Shown here piece by piece: positions 36,216-48,310 of a stretch of 64,000 nucleotides of DNA (position 1 is its first letter; each line of letters starts with the position of its first letter). The stretch is from Sipunculus nudus. Its lineage: Eukaryota; Annelida; Sipuncula; Golfingiida; Sipunculidae. Location of the stretch: contig CM049317.1 of assembly GCA_026874595.1 (NCBI GenBank), positions 51,851,618 through 51,915,617 on the forward strand. Direction: 5' to 3'. The notes beneath the pieces are model-generated. The model did no database searches and had not been told where the DNA came from. It was given only the letters and a program-made list of their open reading frames with translations. The translations under genes were made by a program, and so were the position numbers.

Positions 36216-39070
36216 CCATGCATACTCCACAGACTTTTCTTCTGTGTCACCTTACAATAACCTGGAGGCCAAATTACTGGGAAACAAAACTTATTTTCTC
36301 TTCTTTGGTCGTTGGTGAGGGAGCCAGTGCAGGCCCTTAATTATAGGACTATCTGTGACCAGTAGGAGCCTGACTTCACTTTTCTGCTGCTGCCCAAAAA
36401 AAAAACATGCTTCATGGTGTTAGTTAAAAAGGACTGATCATTGTAGACTGTGGCCTTGTTAAGACAGTCTTTGCATCTGTCCCCTGCACTATATATAAAT
36501 ACCGGTAGCCTTTATAGTATTTTACTCCGGATTGATAAAGGGTAGTGGAAATAATGAGTGGTGCATTGGGATTTTGTTAACTCCTATGTGGGTTAACCCT
36601 TAGTGTATTGATGTCTCAGTGTCGGTCATCGGGGACTCCATTGCCAGGTACCTTGGTTGGAGGTCATCGTCTCGGAAGTTCTTTGGCATCCCAGATGGAA
36701 CCATGATAGATTGCTCCAAAGAATAAGGAGACATGCTGTAAAATTTAGTGCAATGGAGTCATGTCTTGTAATTGGCCAAGGGAATTCATGAGAACTCCCA
36801 GATTCATTTTTCACGCCTCAACGACTTTCCCCTCTGGATTGTGATCTCCCCCATGTTTTGGCGCTGCATTGTTTTGGGTGATACACTGCTGGACTCTGTG
36901 ATTCAGCTTCGTGATTCATAAATATTTTCGAGGCAATTTTTCCTCTTTTTGGTACCTTACCTGCAAGAATCATCTGGTAGCTGGAAATTATCTGCTTCCT
37001 GTACTAGTATTTATGAAAGCTATAAATATCACAGAATTATTGATGATTTTATTTTGAATAATTTAGGGGTAAATTTATACCTTACAAATAATAAAACAAA
37101 CATATCACCCAATGATGAAAGGGTAAATTAAAATCTGCTAAATTCTACTATATTTTTAGGATTTGGGTGTGGTCCAAGAAAAGAGATATTCTGCCCTAAA
37201 CTTTGCAATACATGTCTCCTTGCCACCTAACTCCCTTCACAGATAGGTTCTCGCCTAGATGCTGTCCTTTGGAGGACATTCTTGTCGCATCCCATCGCCC
37301 TTGTTGAACCCTGACAAGTGTATTTCTCCAAATTTTTTTAAACCACTCCTGCCAGCTGCCATTTTGCTTGCACACTAAAATCTCCAGTCACATGTCAAAA
37401 TTATGGGTATTCTCCAAGCCGTAGATAGTGAAATAAAACATACTAGCTGCAATATGGTTCACATTTAAATAAAGTATCATGCCATGAAAACTGGCAATAA
37501 CATTGAAGTGCCCCATGCTATCTTTCATAAAACTTTGAAATACATGTTGTTGTACATGTTGATTTCCTTTGCTCGTACAAAGGCCATTCAGGTAAAGTTG
37601 CTTTACACCTGTAGTTCAGTGTTTCAAAATAAACCATTTGATATATATTGGTCTTGACATGGACAATACCAGTTGCAGGTTATTCAGATGTTTAGTCACC
37701 AATAATCTTGAATTGGACTAACTTTATAGGGATGGCAATACCAGGTAACTTATTATAATAAGTAAAACATAGAATATTTAAATTCAGATATGAAGTTTTA
37801 TCAGCTCTTTAAAATTTAAAAATTTAAATCAGTATCTCACATCAACTTAAGTCAGAAATCATCTGTTGATTTAGTGGTATGTTTTATTCCTTAAGTGAAC
37901 ATTCTTACTAGAAGAAAGATTAGAATGACTCTGACATCTTTCCATTAGCCAAGTGTCAGTCTGTGTGATGATGTTGGCCAGGGTTAACTTGAGGTAGTAC
38001 TGCTGAGATAATCAGTCAGCATACCTTGCTTGAGAGGTTAATGACTGAGGTCAAGGTGTACATGACTTAGAGCCAGTGAGATAACCGGTTAGTCACAGGT
38101 GCTCCCAGCAGTCTTGTTACAAATGAGGGCTTTTGGGTTTAACATGAACCTGAATTCTGGGTAACATACACATCATGAGCCCCTGATTGAATATATTCTC
38201 ACCTACCCATGAATTTATACCTCTGCTGATCAACCTGATGACCAGCATGCTATAAACATGATCACTAAGTTATGATCCCTCTGGCTTTGTTTTATATCAA
38301 TTATTTAAGCAAGATTTGATGAATTTAGAATGCTATGAAAGTTCATTAAAGTTATTGCTTCATCCTCTGTATTCTTTAAAAAGTCCTTGAATTTTGTAGC
38401 TCAAATCTGCCTTCTTTAATTACATTAAGTCCAATGTGTGTGTTATTAGAATGGTACATTCATCTAGTAAACATCTGCACTTGTTGTAACCAGCTGTCTT
38501 ATGCCTCAGAAAGGTTCTTGCAATTTGTAAAATTGGACCATTATAGCCCTTTAAAAGTCTTTGAAATTTGCTGAGGGATTAATATGCAAACCTGGTGTAT
38601 ATTCAGACTTTTATTTCTTTTGTGTCAGTATGAGCCATAAATGCCTTATTTTGAAATTTAAATCAAATTACTGAATAATGAATTTGACATGATAAACAGC
38701 ATAAGTGAATTAATACTCCTGAACCATGTGAACTGTCACATCTATCTGTGCTCTTTGTCTGAGCCATCATTAAAAGAAGCCTTCATTGAAGTCATTTTCA
38801 CTATTATAGCCTAGGCTATTATATGAAGGGATGCATGTTTGTTTTGCTTTTTTGTCCCACAACAACTGTTGTGCACATTGATCCTTTAGGGTTTTTGTCT
38901 GTTTTATGTTCCTATTGTGTTAGTGATGCAGTGTTGGTTTTATTGGGGGAAACAGATGTTTAACTCAGCATGCGAAACATCCTAAGAAATCTAATCGGTC
39001 TCTCATGCAGAGTTTGAAATGGTATATAGACAGAGTTGGAAATGTTTAGAATCTCCCAGTGAAGACTGTT
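36216..39070. other. Gene-free DNA with one high-complexity block
   Basis: No gene is supported. The block 36590-36960 (cggtcatcgg..ttttggtacc) is GC-richer with several CpGs, and its 62-codon minus ORF has no domain. TACCGGTA lies at 36500. The remainder is AT-rich and featureless. Confidence 0.45.
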
Positions 39071-39370
39071 TTTGCCTCCACCAGGAGGGTTTATGCCTTC
39101 ATTCCTGTTTGTGTGTGATTTTTCTCAACAATCATCATTAGAATGCCATGAAATTTTCAGGTCACCATAGATAGGGGCAATAAAAAATCTATTTGATTAT
39201 GGTGTGGGTCTGACCCATGATTCAGATCCAGGAAGGACTTCCAGGAATATTCACAAATGTGAAGTCACATATGCACAATTGAACATCGGAATATTGGCCA
39301 AATAAGTGATTGAAAACATGGGTTGTGGAGTACCCCCACATTAAGGACCACCGTGTAGGTGGAGGCCTGC
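39071..39370 (-). repeat. Interspersed repeat family X, copy 3 (minus strand)
   Basis: Read on the minus strand it starts GCAGGCCTCCACCTACACGG, continues GTGGTCCTTAATGTGGGGGT, and ends CACACACAAACAGGAATGAA then CCCTCCTGGTGGAGGCA. The first and last bases form a short inverted repeat (CCTCCACC..GGTGGAGG), and the 3' end is a hairpin. It is the best copy for defining the element's limits. Confidence 0.8.
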
Positions 39371-39774
39371 ATTCCTGAGACTGCATATTTCTAGTTTTGA
39401 TAATTATGTGTTTTCAAGACCAAGATCAGGCAGCATTGACAAATTAGCATTCGCTCTGTATGTAAACAGAAAATTTCATGTTAAAATTAACATGATTGTT
39501 AATCAATAAAAAATGTTTATTGGTATGTTATATGTGCATTGGTTCAATTGAAGGTACCTAAGTACATGCATGTTTGTTTTCTTGCTCTGTGCAACCCCCC
39601 CCCCCTCCCCCCCATACACACATACTTGTGACATGGAAAAATTGATCAATTCATGTTTATACTACTTTACACCAGATTATAAATCTTACATTTTAGAGTT
39701 GTGTTTACTTTTTCAAACAAGAGATGTTGAGAGCTCATAAAGATAAACCTTATATATTACTGAAATACAGATGT
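39371..39774. other. Gene-free DNA with poly-C tract
   Basis: A C-rich tract (about 39595-39613) is the only feature seen. Confidence 0.6.
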
Positions 39775-40430
39775 GTTTACTTAAAATACAGGCTTACCAA
39801 AAGATTGATGACTTAAATAATGTTTATAAATACAAACCAGGTATGATACAAAACATTGATGACTTGGTACTTAATGTTTACAAATTATATAAACCAGATA
39901 TGATACCAAAATGTTAATAAAATATAAACCAAATATGAAGCTAAAACTTTAAAGAAATGTTAACCATGTATGATACCAAAATGTTAATGACTAAGTAATG
40001 TTTACAAATATAAACCAGATATGATACCAAAAATCCATAAAATATAAACTAGGTATGATACTTAAACATTGATGACTGTTAATGTTTACAAATATAAACC
40101 AGATATGATACCAAAAATCCATAAAATATAAACCAGGTATGATACCAAAATATTGATGTCTGTAAATGTTTACAAATATAAACCAGATATGATACCAAAA
40201 CGTTAATGACTAAGTTGAGTAAGTAATGTTTACAAATAAAAACCAGGTATGATACCAAAATGTTGGTGACAGAGAAATGTTTACAATTAAAACCAGGTAT
40301 GATAACAAAACATTGGTGAAATATAAACCAGGTATGATACCAAAATGTTGGTGACTAAGGTAATGTTTACAAATATAAACCAGGTATGATACCAAAATGT
40401 TGATGACTAAGTAATGTTTACAAACCTGGT
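39775..40430. repeat. Minisatellite with alternating ~34- and ~50-bp units
   Basis: The anchor TATGATAC recurs about 13 times (39841 to 40384). Steps cluster at 33-36 bp and 50-60 bp, in the order L S S L S L S L L L S L. Long units read ATAAACCAGGTATGATACC, AAAATGTTGATGACTAAG, TAATGTTTACAA; short ones lack about 17 bp around the ATGACTAAGTAATG part. The minus ORF at 40210-40497 is a repeat shadow. Confidence 0.9.
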
Positions 40431-40479
40431 TAGAGACAGTATGGTTATGTTTGGGTGAGGTGATAGAAATCAAGGCTGG

Positions 40480-41009
40480 ACCCGTCATTCTAACCATAGA
40501 TCACAGAAACATCTGCTAGCTGGCCTGACGGGGACAGGCCCCCTGGTGTCAGAGAGAAAGACACACAACAGGTGTGCCTCTAGGTAATATTACCCTCCGC
40601 CAGGTAAGCTCATTCAGGCAAGTTAACTGTTAACAGATCTCTCTTTAAATACCCCAAACCCACAGGTAAACACACCAAGCTAGTTATACCTGTAGTTTCT
40701 GGGGAGGCCAGCTTGGCGATCGGTTCACAGCCAAGCCGGATGTTGACCACTTATCATCCTCGTCAGACCTTGCTAGTGTTAAAGGCTGTGGGTATATGTA
40801 TGAGGTCAATCGGAAGTAATGGTTTGCTGACAAAGCGTATCACTAGGTCACGCTCTGACAGCACTGGTATAGAATGATATACACATCCTTCGGACTGGGA
40901 GTCCCTATACCTTATTATAGGGTATTGTACATTATGTTGGAATCTGTGGTACCATACCCTTCCCTGCCCTGAAGCTAGTTCTGTACTACCCTGTTATACA
41001 GTAAAAGAG
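40480..41009 (+). promoter_or_regulatory. GC-richer block ending in a splice donor: candidate promoter and non-coding first exon
   Basis: This 530-bp block is repeat-free, clearly less AT-rich than both flanks and contains CpGs. It holds a TTTAAATA box (about 40645), a strong donor CAG|GTAAGC at 40603/40604, and another (AAAGAG|GTAAGC) at 41009/41010. A minus-strand CTCF-like motif (ACACCAGGGGGCC) lies at 40536-40549. No reading frame is evident. One reading is an alternative promoter with untranslated first exon whose intron fills the rest of the window; the other is a conserved enhancer with chance donors. Confidence 0.3.
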
Positions 41010-42258
41010 GTAAGCAGTTATTTTTTTAATAATTATTTGTTTAGCATTTTGATGTCATTACCTTTAATTGTTTACCTACAGTTGTCAACATATTTATATA
41101 GAACTAGGAGTGTCTTACTATGATTTTATCAGTGTAGAACTTATTGTAATTGACAAGCTTATCATGTTTCTGAAAGGGATAAAAACAATTACAGCAAATA
41201 CAAAATCAAGAACTTCTTTATAAGAATAAGTTAGATTGCTTGTAAAAATTGGAGGCAAATGCCCCCACCTAAAGTAAAGGTAATTAAAAGAAAACATCCT
41301 TAGCTTCTTTTGATGAGATTGATGTCTGGGCTGTAAATTGATATTATTTTTCTATATATAGCCACATATGAAGCCTGAACCGTCTAATAAATGTGGCTTT
41401 GGATGTATTGAGTAGAATTTATCTTAATGAATTACCAATGTTATCAGGACAGTATCAGGATAGCTGTCTTTGAACCAAGAAGATGAATACTGTTTAATGA
41501 ATAAACAGATCTAACAATGTCTTGGTTTATCAGGTTTAGGTGTACAGAATGTTCTCTAATGAACTCATTGAATTCTGCAGAATCTGCCAAAAGAGCTTCT
41601 TTATTAATCAAATCAACTTTTTATTTTAGGAAGATTTTCTGTGGCATCTGAATTGGGCTCTTTGAGAAATTAACGGAAGGCTTTTGTTGTCCTGTAATGT
41701 GTGATTAAATAACCCCCTGGAATGCCCTAACCAAAACTCTTAAAATGACTCCCCTGTGCAGTCTCAGAAATCATTGTATAATTGAATTATTTTCAAATTG
41801 TAAGTTCATATATCAGAGCTATTTATAGAAGGCATTCATTGATTTTCTGTGAGAGTTGTTTGGTTTCAGACGAGTTTATTGAGACATTACTGTAACAGTA
41901 CAATTTGCTGGAACAGACTATCCGCTTTGTTTGAAAGTACCGGTACACAGCTGATAGAAGATAACATTTATCAGGATTCCTTGTCTTTCAGGTTATAGAA
42001 ACAATATAAAATAATCAGATACATAACTTATCAGCCTTTAATGATAAAGTAAAGATAAGTTATAAGCAGAAACATTAACAGAATATAATAAGACAATGGA
42101 GACAATATTTCGGTTATAAGAATACAACCAGCCTCTCAGGTTTGGCATGAAAGTGCTTGGTTTACTGGAGTGGTTGTCCAGTAGGAAAATGATCTATAAT
42201 CTGCTTTCAGGTAAAGTTTCACTAAGTTGAAAACATGTTTTACAAGAATGTTTATATA
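41010..42258. other. Gene-free AT-rich DNA
   Basis: Nothing recognised. TACCGGTA lies at 41938. Confidence 0.5.
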
Positions 42259-42564
42259 CAGTAAAACCTCTTGGTTATGGACACTGGTGGGACCTTATGT
42301 TGTCCTTAATAGGGAGGTGCCATATTAGACATACCTATGATTGCGCAGGTTGCACTTATATATTAGTTGACTATTATTATATTTACAGTGAAACTGTAAC
42401 AGCCTTTGGTCTTAGGCAAGTTGCCTACTTACAGTTGTGCCACTATATGGGGGCTGTGACGACATGATAAAAAATAATGAGAAAAAAATGGATTCTTCAT
42501 TAAAAGCTGCCCACCATATTGAGGTACCCACTTATGGAGGTGCTGACCAGCAGAGGTCCTACTG
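42259..42564. mobile_element. Small pogo-like MITE
   Basis: The left end CAGTAAAACCTCTTGGTTAT is mirrored on the right (minus strand CAGTAGGACCTCTGCTGGT). The preceding bases are TA; the following ones are TG, a likely mutated TA. GGACA and GGTGC motifs recur inside. It is about 305 bp and has no coding capacity. The ends resemble those of 9094-10377 and 50346-50436. Confidence 0.6.
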
Positions 42565-43519
42565 TGAACATTTGTTTATACCTTAGCCTCATTAACATAT
42601 ACCTTAACTATTATCAGTGCTGTAGCATGCAAGGCAAAAGATTTATAATATTAATTATTGACAGAAGTTAATTGATATTGGTAAATCACAGAATGACATG
42701 ATGAATAATATGATTGGTATATTCACATTATCTGCCTATAATGAACAAGAGGTTCCACTAGCCCAGTCTTCCCAGGGTCCATAAACAGTAAAGATTATAA
42801 CAAGCAAATTAAATGGTTCATACAGTGAAGAATATGCTATTGTTTACTGTATGGTAAAGTTATAATTTCAAGTCAAACGGTCGCAAAACACCAAAAAGTG
42901 GAAATTGTGAAAATTTGACCTTGCGAATATAAGGCCAAACAATGCCTCCAGAAGCTGAGAATTGTATTTCCATTATTTTGATAACATACAGTGGGCTGTA
43001 TATCCATAATATCTGCTCATTGTAGGGGCAGTCCCTGTGCGGCTGTTAACCATTATCAGTCTAAGCTGGTCTGTGGATGCTGTTCTGTCGGAATACAGTG
43101 CCTGTGCTTGCTGTACAACTGGACCAGGTTTTGTTTGTGCCCTGCACCTGGCTGGCTGTATGTTCACGTTAGATTATTTTGATCCCCAAAGAAAACACGA
43201 CAGGATACCAGAGGTACTGAAATCAGAGGGCTCACATTCTCTTCATGTTATTCCAGTATCTGACAAAAACTATTTTGCTGATAGATCAGGCTGCTTTGTT
43301 TACACACTGCAGTCCTTGTTGTACAGAGTGTGGGATACATGGATATTAACTGCAGTTTTAATATTGCCAATACATGTGATGTTTTGTACTTTTTTCAATA
43401 AAATATACTGGTACATAAAGTCTTATTGATAGCCACAGTATGATATGTTGTTTAACTAGTATTACCATGCCTATATTCTAATTTATTAAAAATAATCAGT
43501 TTGTGAGCAGGGTCATTTA
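42565..43519. other. Gene-free DNA with a 130-codon ORF of unknown status
   Basis: The plus ORF 43037-43429 encodes 130 residues with two hydrophobic stretches and a cysteine-rich start, but no domain I recognise and no promoter or splice context. I treat it as probable chance. Confidence 0.4.
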
Positions 43520-43760
43520 TGATTCCTACCGGTCTGATGAGTAGACTTATTGGTCCTGATGGATCTGATAGTTTAGGGACCTGGTCCTCATTCTGATGAG
43601 TAGAAGGATCTGGCACTCACTGTTCAGATGAGTAGAAGGATCTGGTCCTGACCACTCAGATCAGATTAAGGATCTGACTTTTGCCTGTCTGATGAGATAA
43701 AGGATGTGATCCTCACCATTTTGTTGTCTGTTTCCTGCCATTCTGATGAGATAGGATCTA
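43520..43760. repeat. Degenerate tandem repeat (~45-55 bp units)
   Basis: TCTGATGAGTAGAAGGATCTGG, or a near variant, recurs about five times with GTCCTCACCATT-like intervals. The units are diverged and of unequal length. Confidence 0.65.
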
Positions 43761-45839
43761 AATTGTTCAAACAGTCCTAATGTGCGGACTTTTTAGTTCC
43801 TTGATGGGCCTGCCTCCTTATCTGAATATTGATTAGCAGCCTAAGATAATCAAAACAGGCAAATGAATTAGCGCATTTCTAGAATTGAGTAGCAAACTGC
43901 AGTGTGAATCCAGGAGAATTATTTGCTGATCAGGTACTTTAGCTAAACCTTCTTGGGCATTTAGACATGGGTCACTTTAGGCAAAGACTGACAGGTGAAA
44001 TCTTTGTTGGTTGATGCAGCTACACAGGTGTGATGAATTATTATGTCCCACTTATATATGTATGATATCATGCATGAAACCTACAGTCTGTCCCTGTTAA
44101 TCCTTGTGTGTGGGTTTATCATGTCACATTCACCTCGCTGACTCTGACCACATTGATCAGGGAGCACTGATTGACCTGACTGGCCATATGTTGTCTAGTC
44201 AACCAGGATGCTGAATTACAGGAATGACACTTTAAATATCATCATCTCTGCTGTAATAATAGCCAGATGGGCAGTCAGTATATAAAATAATTAGGGGATG
44301 GGATTTAGGAGAAGCAGTAGTAGTCTTGTTTGTGCTGGATAATCATCACCAATGACAATCTTGTGGTCACTTAACAGTATGAACCACTTCATATAAAGTA
44401 TATATCATAACAGTGTTACATTCCTGGCAGGTAAGCTTTTACATTGTACTTATTAAATTATTTAAATAGTAAATTTAAAATTTTATTCCCACTTAACTAA
44501 TAATTTGTAAATTATAAAGTATATGTAAATTTAAATTTGCACTATCATTTACTTATCCTAGTTGTATTCATCAACTGTTTAGTAAAAATATCAATTATGA
44601 TGAAAATAACTAGCAGGTACAAACATTGCTTATTTACATGTAAACTGCACTGGTTGACCTTTTGGGTTATTTGATGATTAGTTATTGAATTACAAGAACT
44701 GTTCAGTTGACCATTGCGGGAGGAGGGCACTGAGGGGAGCCACTTCAAAGCTTTGTCCCATGCCAGATGTTGGGTCTATTGTAGTCAAGCTTCCTAATCA
44801 TCAGTCCCCTAACAAACATGTTGTCAGCCAGGCAGGACAGCCAGCTGGGATGATGTTAACATGCTGTGATCAGGGACTAATACTATTGACCAAATTATTT
44901 GGGATTTGCTCTGCCTTTGTTTATATAGTGAAACCTCTTACTGTGGTCAGGTTGAACTATGACCACCTCATAATAGTGGGCGCTTTTCACTATTTCCAGG
45001 TCTCTTTAGAAAAAATATCAGGATCTGTATATTTGGCAGAGATATCAACTTTACCATATGAAATTTAATACCATCTGACTTTAACACAAGTGTCACACGA
45101 GAGGTAATTTCTTTTATTAACTGCCTGGTCATTACCTCAATTCTTTATGTTTGCATTAAGTTAATTTTCAACCAGTTAGACAAAAGTTCTATAATACCTG
45201 TGGGGATTAGTCAGTTAAAGGTTGATGGGGGATTTTTACAGGTAATAGAAATTCAGTTTCTCTGAACTACCCATATTTGAACAATATATGAAATAACTGA
45301 TGTTTAATTGAAACTACACTAGTTTATAAGTCCTTGTAGCCCTGCATGACTATTTTGAAACCTGGTACCTTCAGCTTCAAACAAGAAATTTTTCTCTAAC
45401 CCCTTCTTCTGTTGTGTCACACTTAACTGAGTTGATATTTAAGTTAGTTGAGTAGTTTTCTTGACAACTTATAAGCCATGTTCACACAATGCTCTTATTC
45501 ACTGAACACGGTATCAAATACCCTTTTATAGCTTCTAAATCCAGGTGCTGTTCACATTACACTTTTATCCATTTGTATTTTTTAACCACATCGGGAGGTG
45601 GTTTCCATACTAATACCTTTCACAGCATTTGCACCAACACAATGTGAACACAAATTAAATGCTGTTTCTGCAAGGCTTTATTCTTCTCCATAGACCATTA
45701 TTTCCATACAACCTAGAACACTTAACATTATTATCCTGCTGTCCCATATGTGCTGCAAGCATACTTGATGCTTACCACAACAAACAGATGGAAATAAATG
45801 TGTTCTTGCAAAGCCTATAGAATCGGATTAACTCCCTGA
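43761..45839. other. Gene-free DNA
   Basis: No gene is supported. A CAG|GTAAGC donor-like site lies at 44430. A pogo-like end fragment (TAGTGAAACCTCTTACTG) lies near 44928. A possible short MITE with TGTTCACAC/GTGTGAACA-like ends spans about 45478-45652, but its boundaries are unclear. Confidence 0.4.
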
Positions 45840-46310
45840 TTTTGTAGTTTCCATTGGCGCTTTAGTCAGACAAGAAGACAGGTTATTGTTAATGGTGATT
45901 GAAATTCAAGGGCAAAGTTGTGAAGATACTTGAGATGGATGAAGTTACACAAATCAACGTCCCCCACGTTATGTTGATGTAAAACACTATCCCGCTGAGT
46001 GGTTATTAGCAACTCGCTGGAAGACAGCCCCCTGCTGAGAAAAAATATGGTTTATTTATTTAGCTTGAGTGAATTTGTTGTCAGGTAATCATCTTCAAGG
46101 CAAAACAAGATGGGTCTTTGAAGAATTATCATCTGGATGTCGGGTTTTTGCCCATCTGTCCTCCCAAAAAACGTCCTGACAACGTCCGATACATGACACT
46201 GCACGGTCTGCTTGACTGGGTCTTTTCTTCTCTTGTCGCAACCAGCCCTTTCTCAGCAGGGATAGAAATAATAAAGCCTGAAGCTGCTCTCATCAAAGAA
46301 GACTAGTCCA
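45840..46310. other. High-complexity repeat-free block
   Basis: Less AT-rich with several CpGs. A 62-codon ORF (46118-46306) lacks a domain. Candidate conserved non-coding DNA or an unrecognised exon; conservation could not be tested. Confidence 0.3.
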
Positions 46311-46959
46311 TAAGTAGATTAAAATCATGTAAACATAATCAAAGAAGATCGCCTTGAAAAACTGACACACATGCCAACTTGTATCTCAGAGTGATTTTTT
46401 ATATGATTAAAGTTTGTGGTCATAGGCAGTTTGTTTATATTTCTGACTGTGGATCTTTTGATAGTGACTAATGGAACTTTATTTATTTAGGAAAAAAGTT
46501 ACAAGCAGTTTAATCTATAATTAGTGGCTCGATTAGGTTACAAGTATTAAGCTTTTGTTGAAACTATTGCCTTAACTTCTAATACGGTTTGAGTCTTTCT
46601 TACCAGCCATCTCATCAATCGACATATTATATCCATAACACAGGACAGAACTCTAGAAGAACTGAAAACAACATGATATTTTATGATATTAGAAAGTTCT
46701 CCTACTTCCATTGTACAGTCTTGAATATTAATATCAAATATTATTTTTGGACTCGCATATTTTTGAAAAAGTGAATTTTTCAGTTTGTAGGAATTACATC
46801 CTTTTTTTTCAAGCTAATCAAATTTTAATTGTTATATTGGGTAATTTTTAATAAGTCCAACATGTAGATAATACAGCTCTTGTATTTATCTAGGCAGAAA
46901 ACATGCTTTTTATTAAGAAATGATAATATAATTGAACTCGTGGCTCTGTATCTGATATA
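46311..46959. other. Gene-free AT-rich DNA
   Basis: Nothing recognised. Confidence 0.55.
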
Positions 46960-48310
46960 GACATATAGTGATAACATGGATGGACAAATGCTGCATTGTT
47001 CCAGATGTCTTCCATGTCAGGCGTCACAGTGCCTGGATAGATGACTATCATGTGTTGGGACAGTTTATAAGCCTGAACAAGGGGGCGGAGATTGAAAACA
47101 ATACCTATAACTCAGCAGAATCTGGCCATCTATTGGTTTATTCCGACTGACTGAGCTCGGTCCCGATCTGCATTAACGCTGGAGAAGCATCTTTACACCT
47201 CAGAGATTTTGTGTACCAATATGGATTTTCAGCTTCATAGCCCCCTGGGACCAGCGTTGCATTTGCACTGTAATTGGGCCAGACTTAAAAACCAGCAGCA
47301 CCAGACCCATTGATGTATTGATCGCACTCAGACAGAGGAGACGCCAACTTCTGGTGTGATGGGGTATTGACGATATTACGCTTCCGTCAGTTTGCTCCAA
47401 GCCTCGGGATCGTCTGCCCAGAGCTCAGGTGGGAAAACTGCTCATGAGACAGTTAATGACCATATTCCTCTGAGGAACTGAAAATTGTTGCCAGATTCAG
47501 TTTAACGACTCTGGCGAATAAAAATTTTATAAGCCGTTTGTGGGTTGTGAAGAGAGACTGGCTCCAGTAAATACTTTCTTTAGTTTAGTCATTATTAACA
47601 TTGATGTATTGATATCAGTTTGAAAAATCATATGATTGAGATCTGCTCTGAATTTATACTGCTACTGGTGCCTCATGGGAAGACAGTAACGCTGTTAATG
47701 GTGTCGTGCCACTGCTGCGTTCACCAGTGGTAGGTCAGAGCTTGAACATCACCAGGCGCTTCCAGGAAAAGTAATAGATGGAAACAGTGGCAGCGTAGGT
47801 GGCAAGTGAGGACCCAAAACGTAGGCGTGATCACCTTGACACTTCTGGCTGGATCTGTTTTACTCATATAGCAAGAAAGGAGCTTTTATCCATGTTTGGA
47901 TGCCACAGCAGGTGTTTTCACACAGTTAATTAACAGTTCATTTTTGTATCCAAATAAAGAATTTAGGAAGACGTCAGCAGCCAGATATTTCCTGTAGCAC
48001 AAAACTCTCGCAATCTTTTTTGTCTGGAGGCAGAAAAGGCTGTTATTGAGACAAACTATCCAGTGCGTATGTGACCTTTACTTGTGGAGGAAAATGAGGG
48101 GGTGGCAAAGAAGGGATGTTATACCATACTGGGCCGGAGTTTGCTGATTTCATGACTGCGTAGGATTGACAGTTCACAAAAATAACTAGCATTGCTGCAG
48201 AAACATAGGTCTACTGATGGATTTCAGCAGCATTGAAAGCAAATGGTGATCATCACATTTAGATGGTGTTTAAGACAGGATTAGAGGTCTGAAGAAACAT
48301 TTCAGGTGAG
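46960..48310. other. High-complexity repeat-free block
   Basis: This longer stretch is unusually non-repetitive and CpG-bearing, especially 47150-47520 and 47640-47860. It ends in ATTTCAG|GTGAG (48303/48304), a donor-like site. No frame is convincing (the 66-codon minus ORF 47200-47400 has no domain). Candidate conserved regulatory DNA or non-coding exon. Confidence 0.3.

Noticed and set aside
43037-43429. 130-codon plus-strand ORF with hydrophobic segments
   Set aside because: No recognisable family. The frame is overlapped by ORFs in other frames and no gene signals surround it.
44926-44946. pogo-like end TAGTGAAACCTCTTACTG
   Set aside because: No matching opposite end was found nearby; at most a relic fragment.
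45478-45652. Possible MITE with TGTTCACAC-type ends
   Set aside because: The inverted match is short and no target duplication could be defined.
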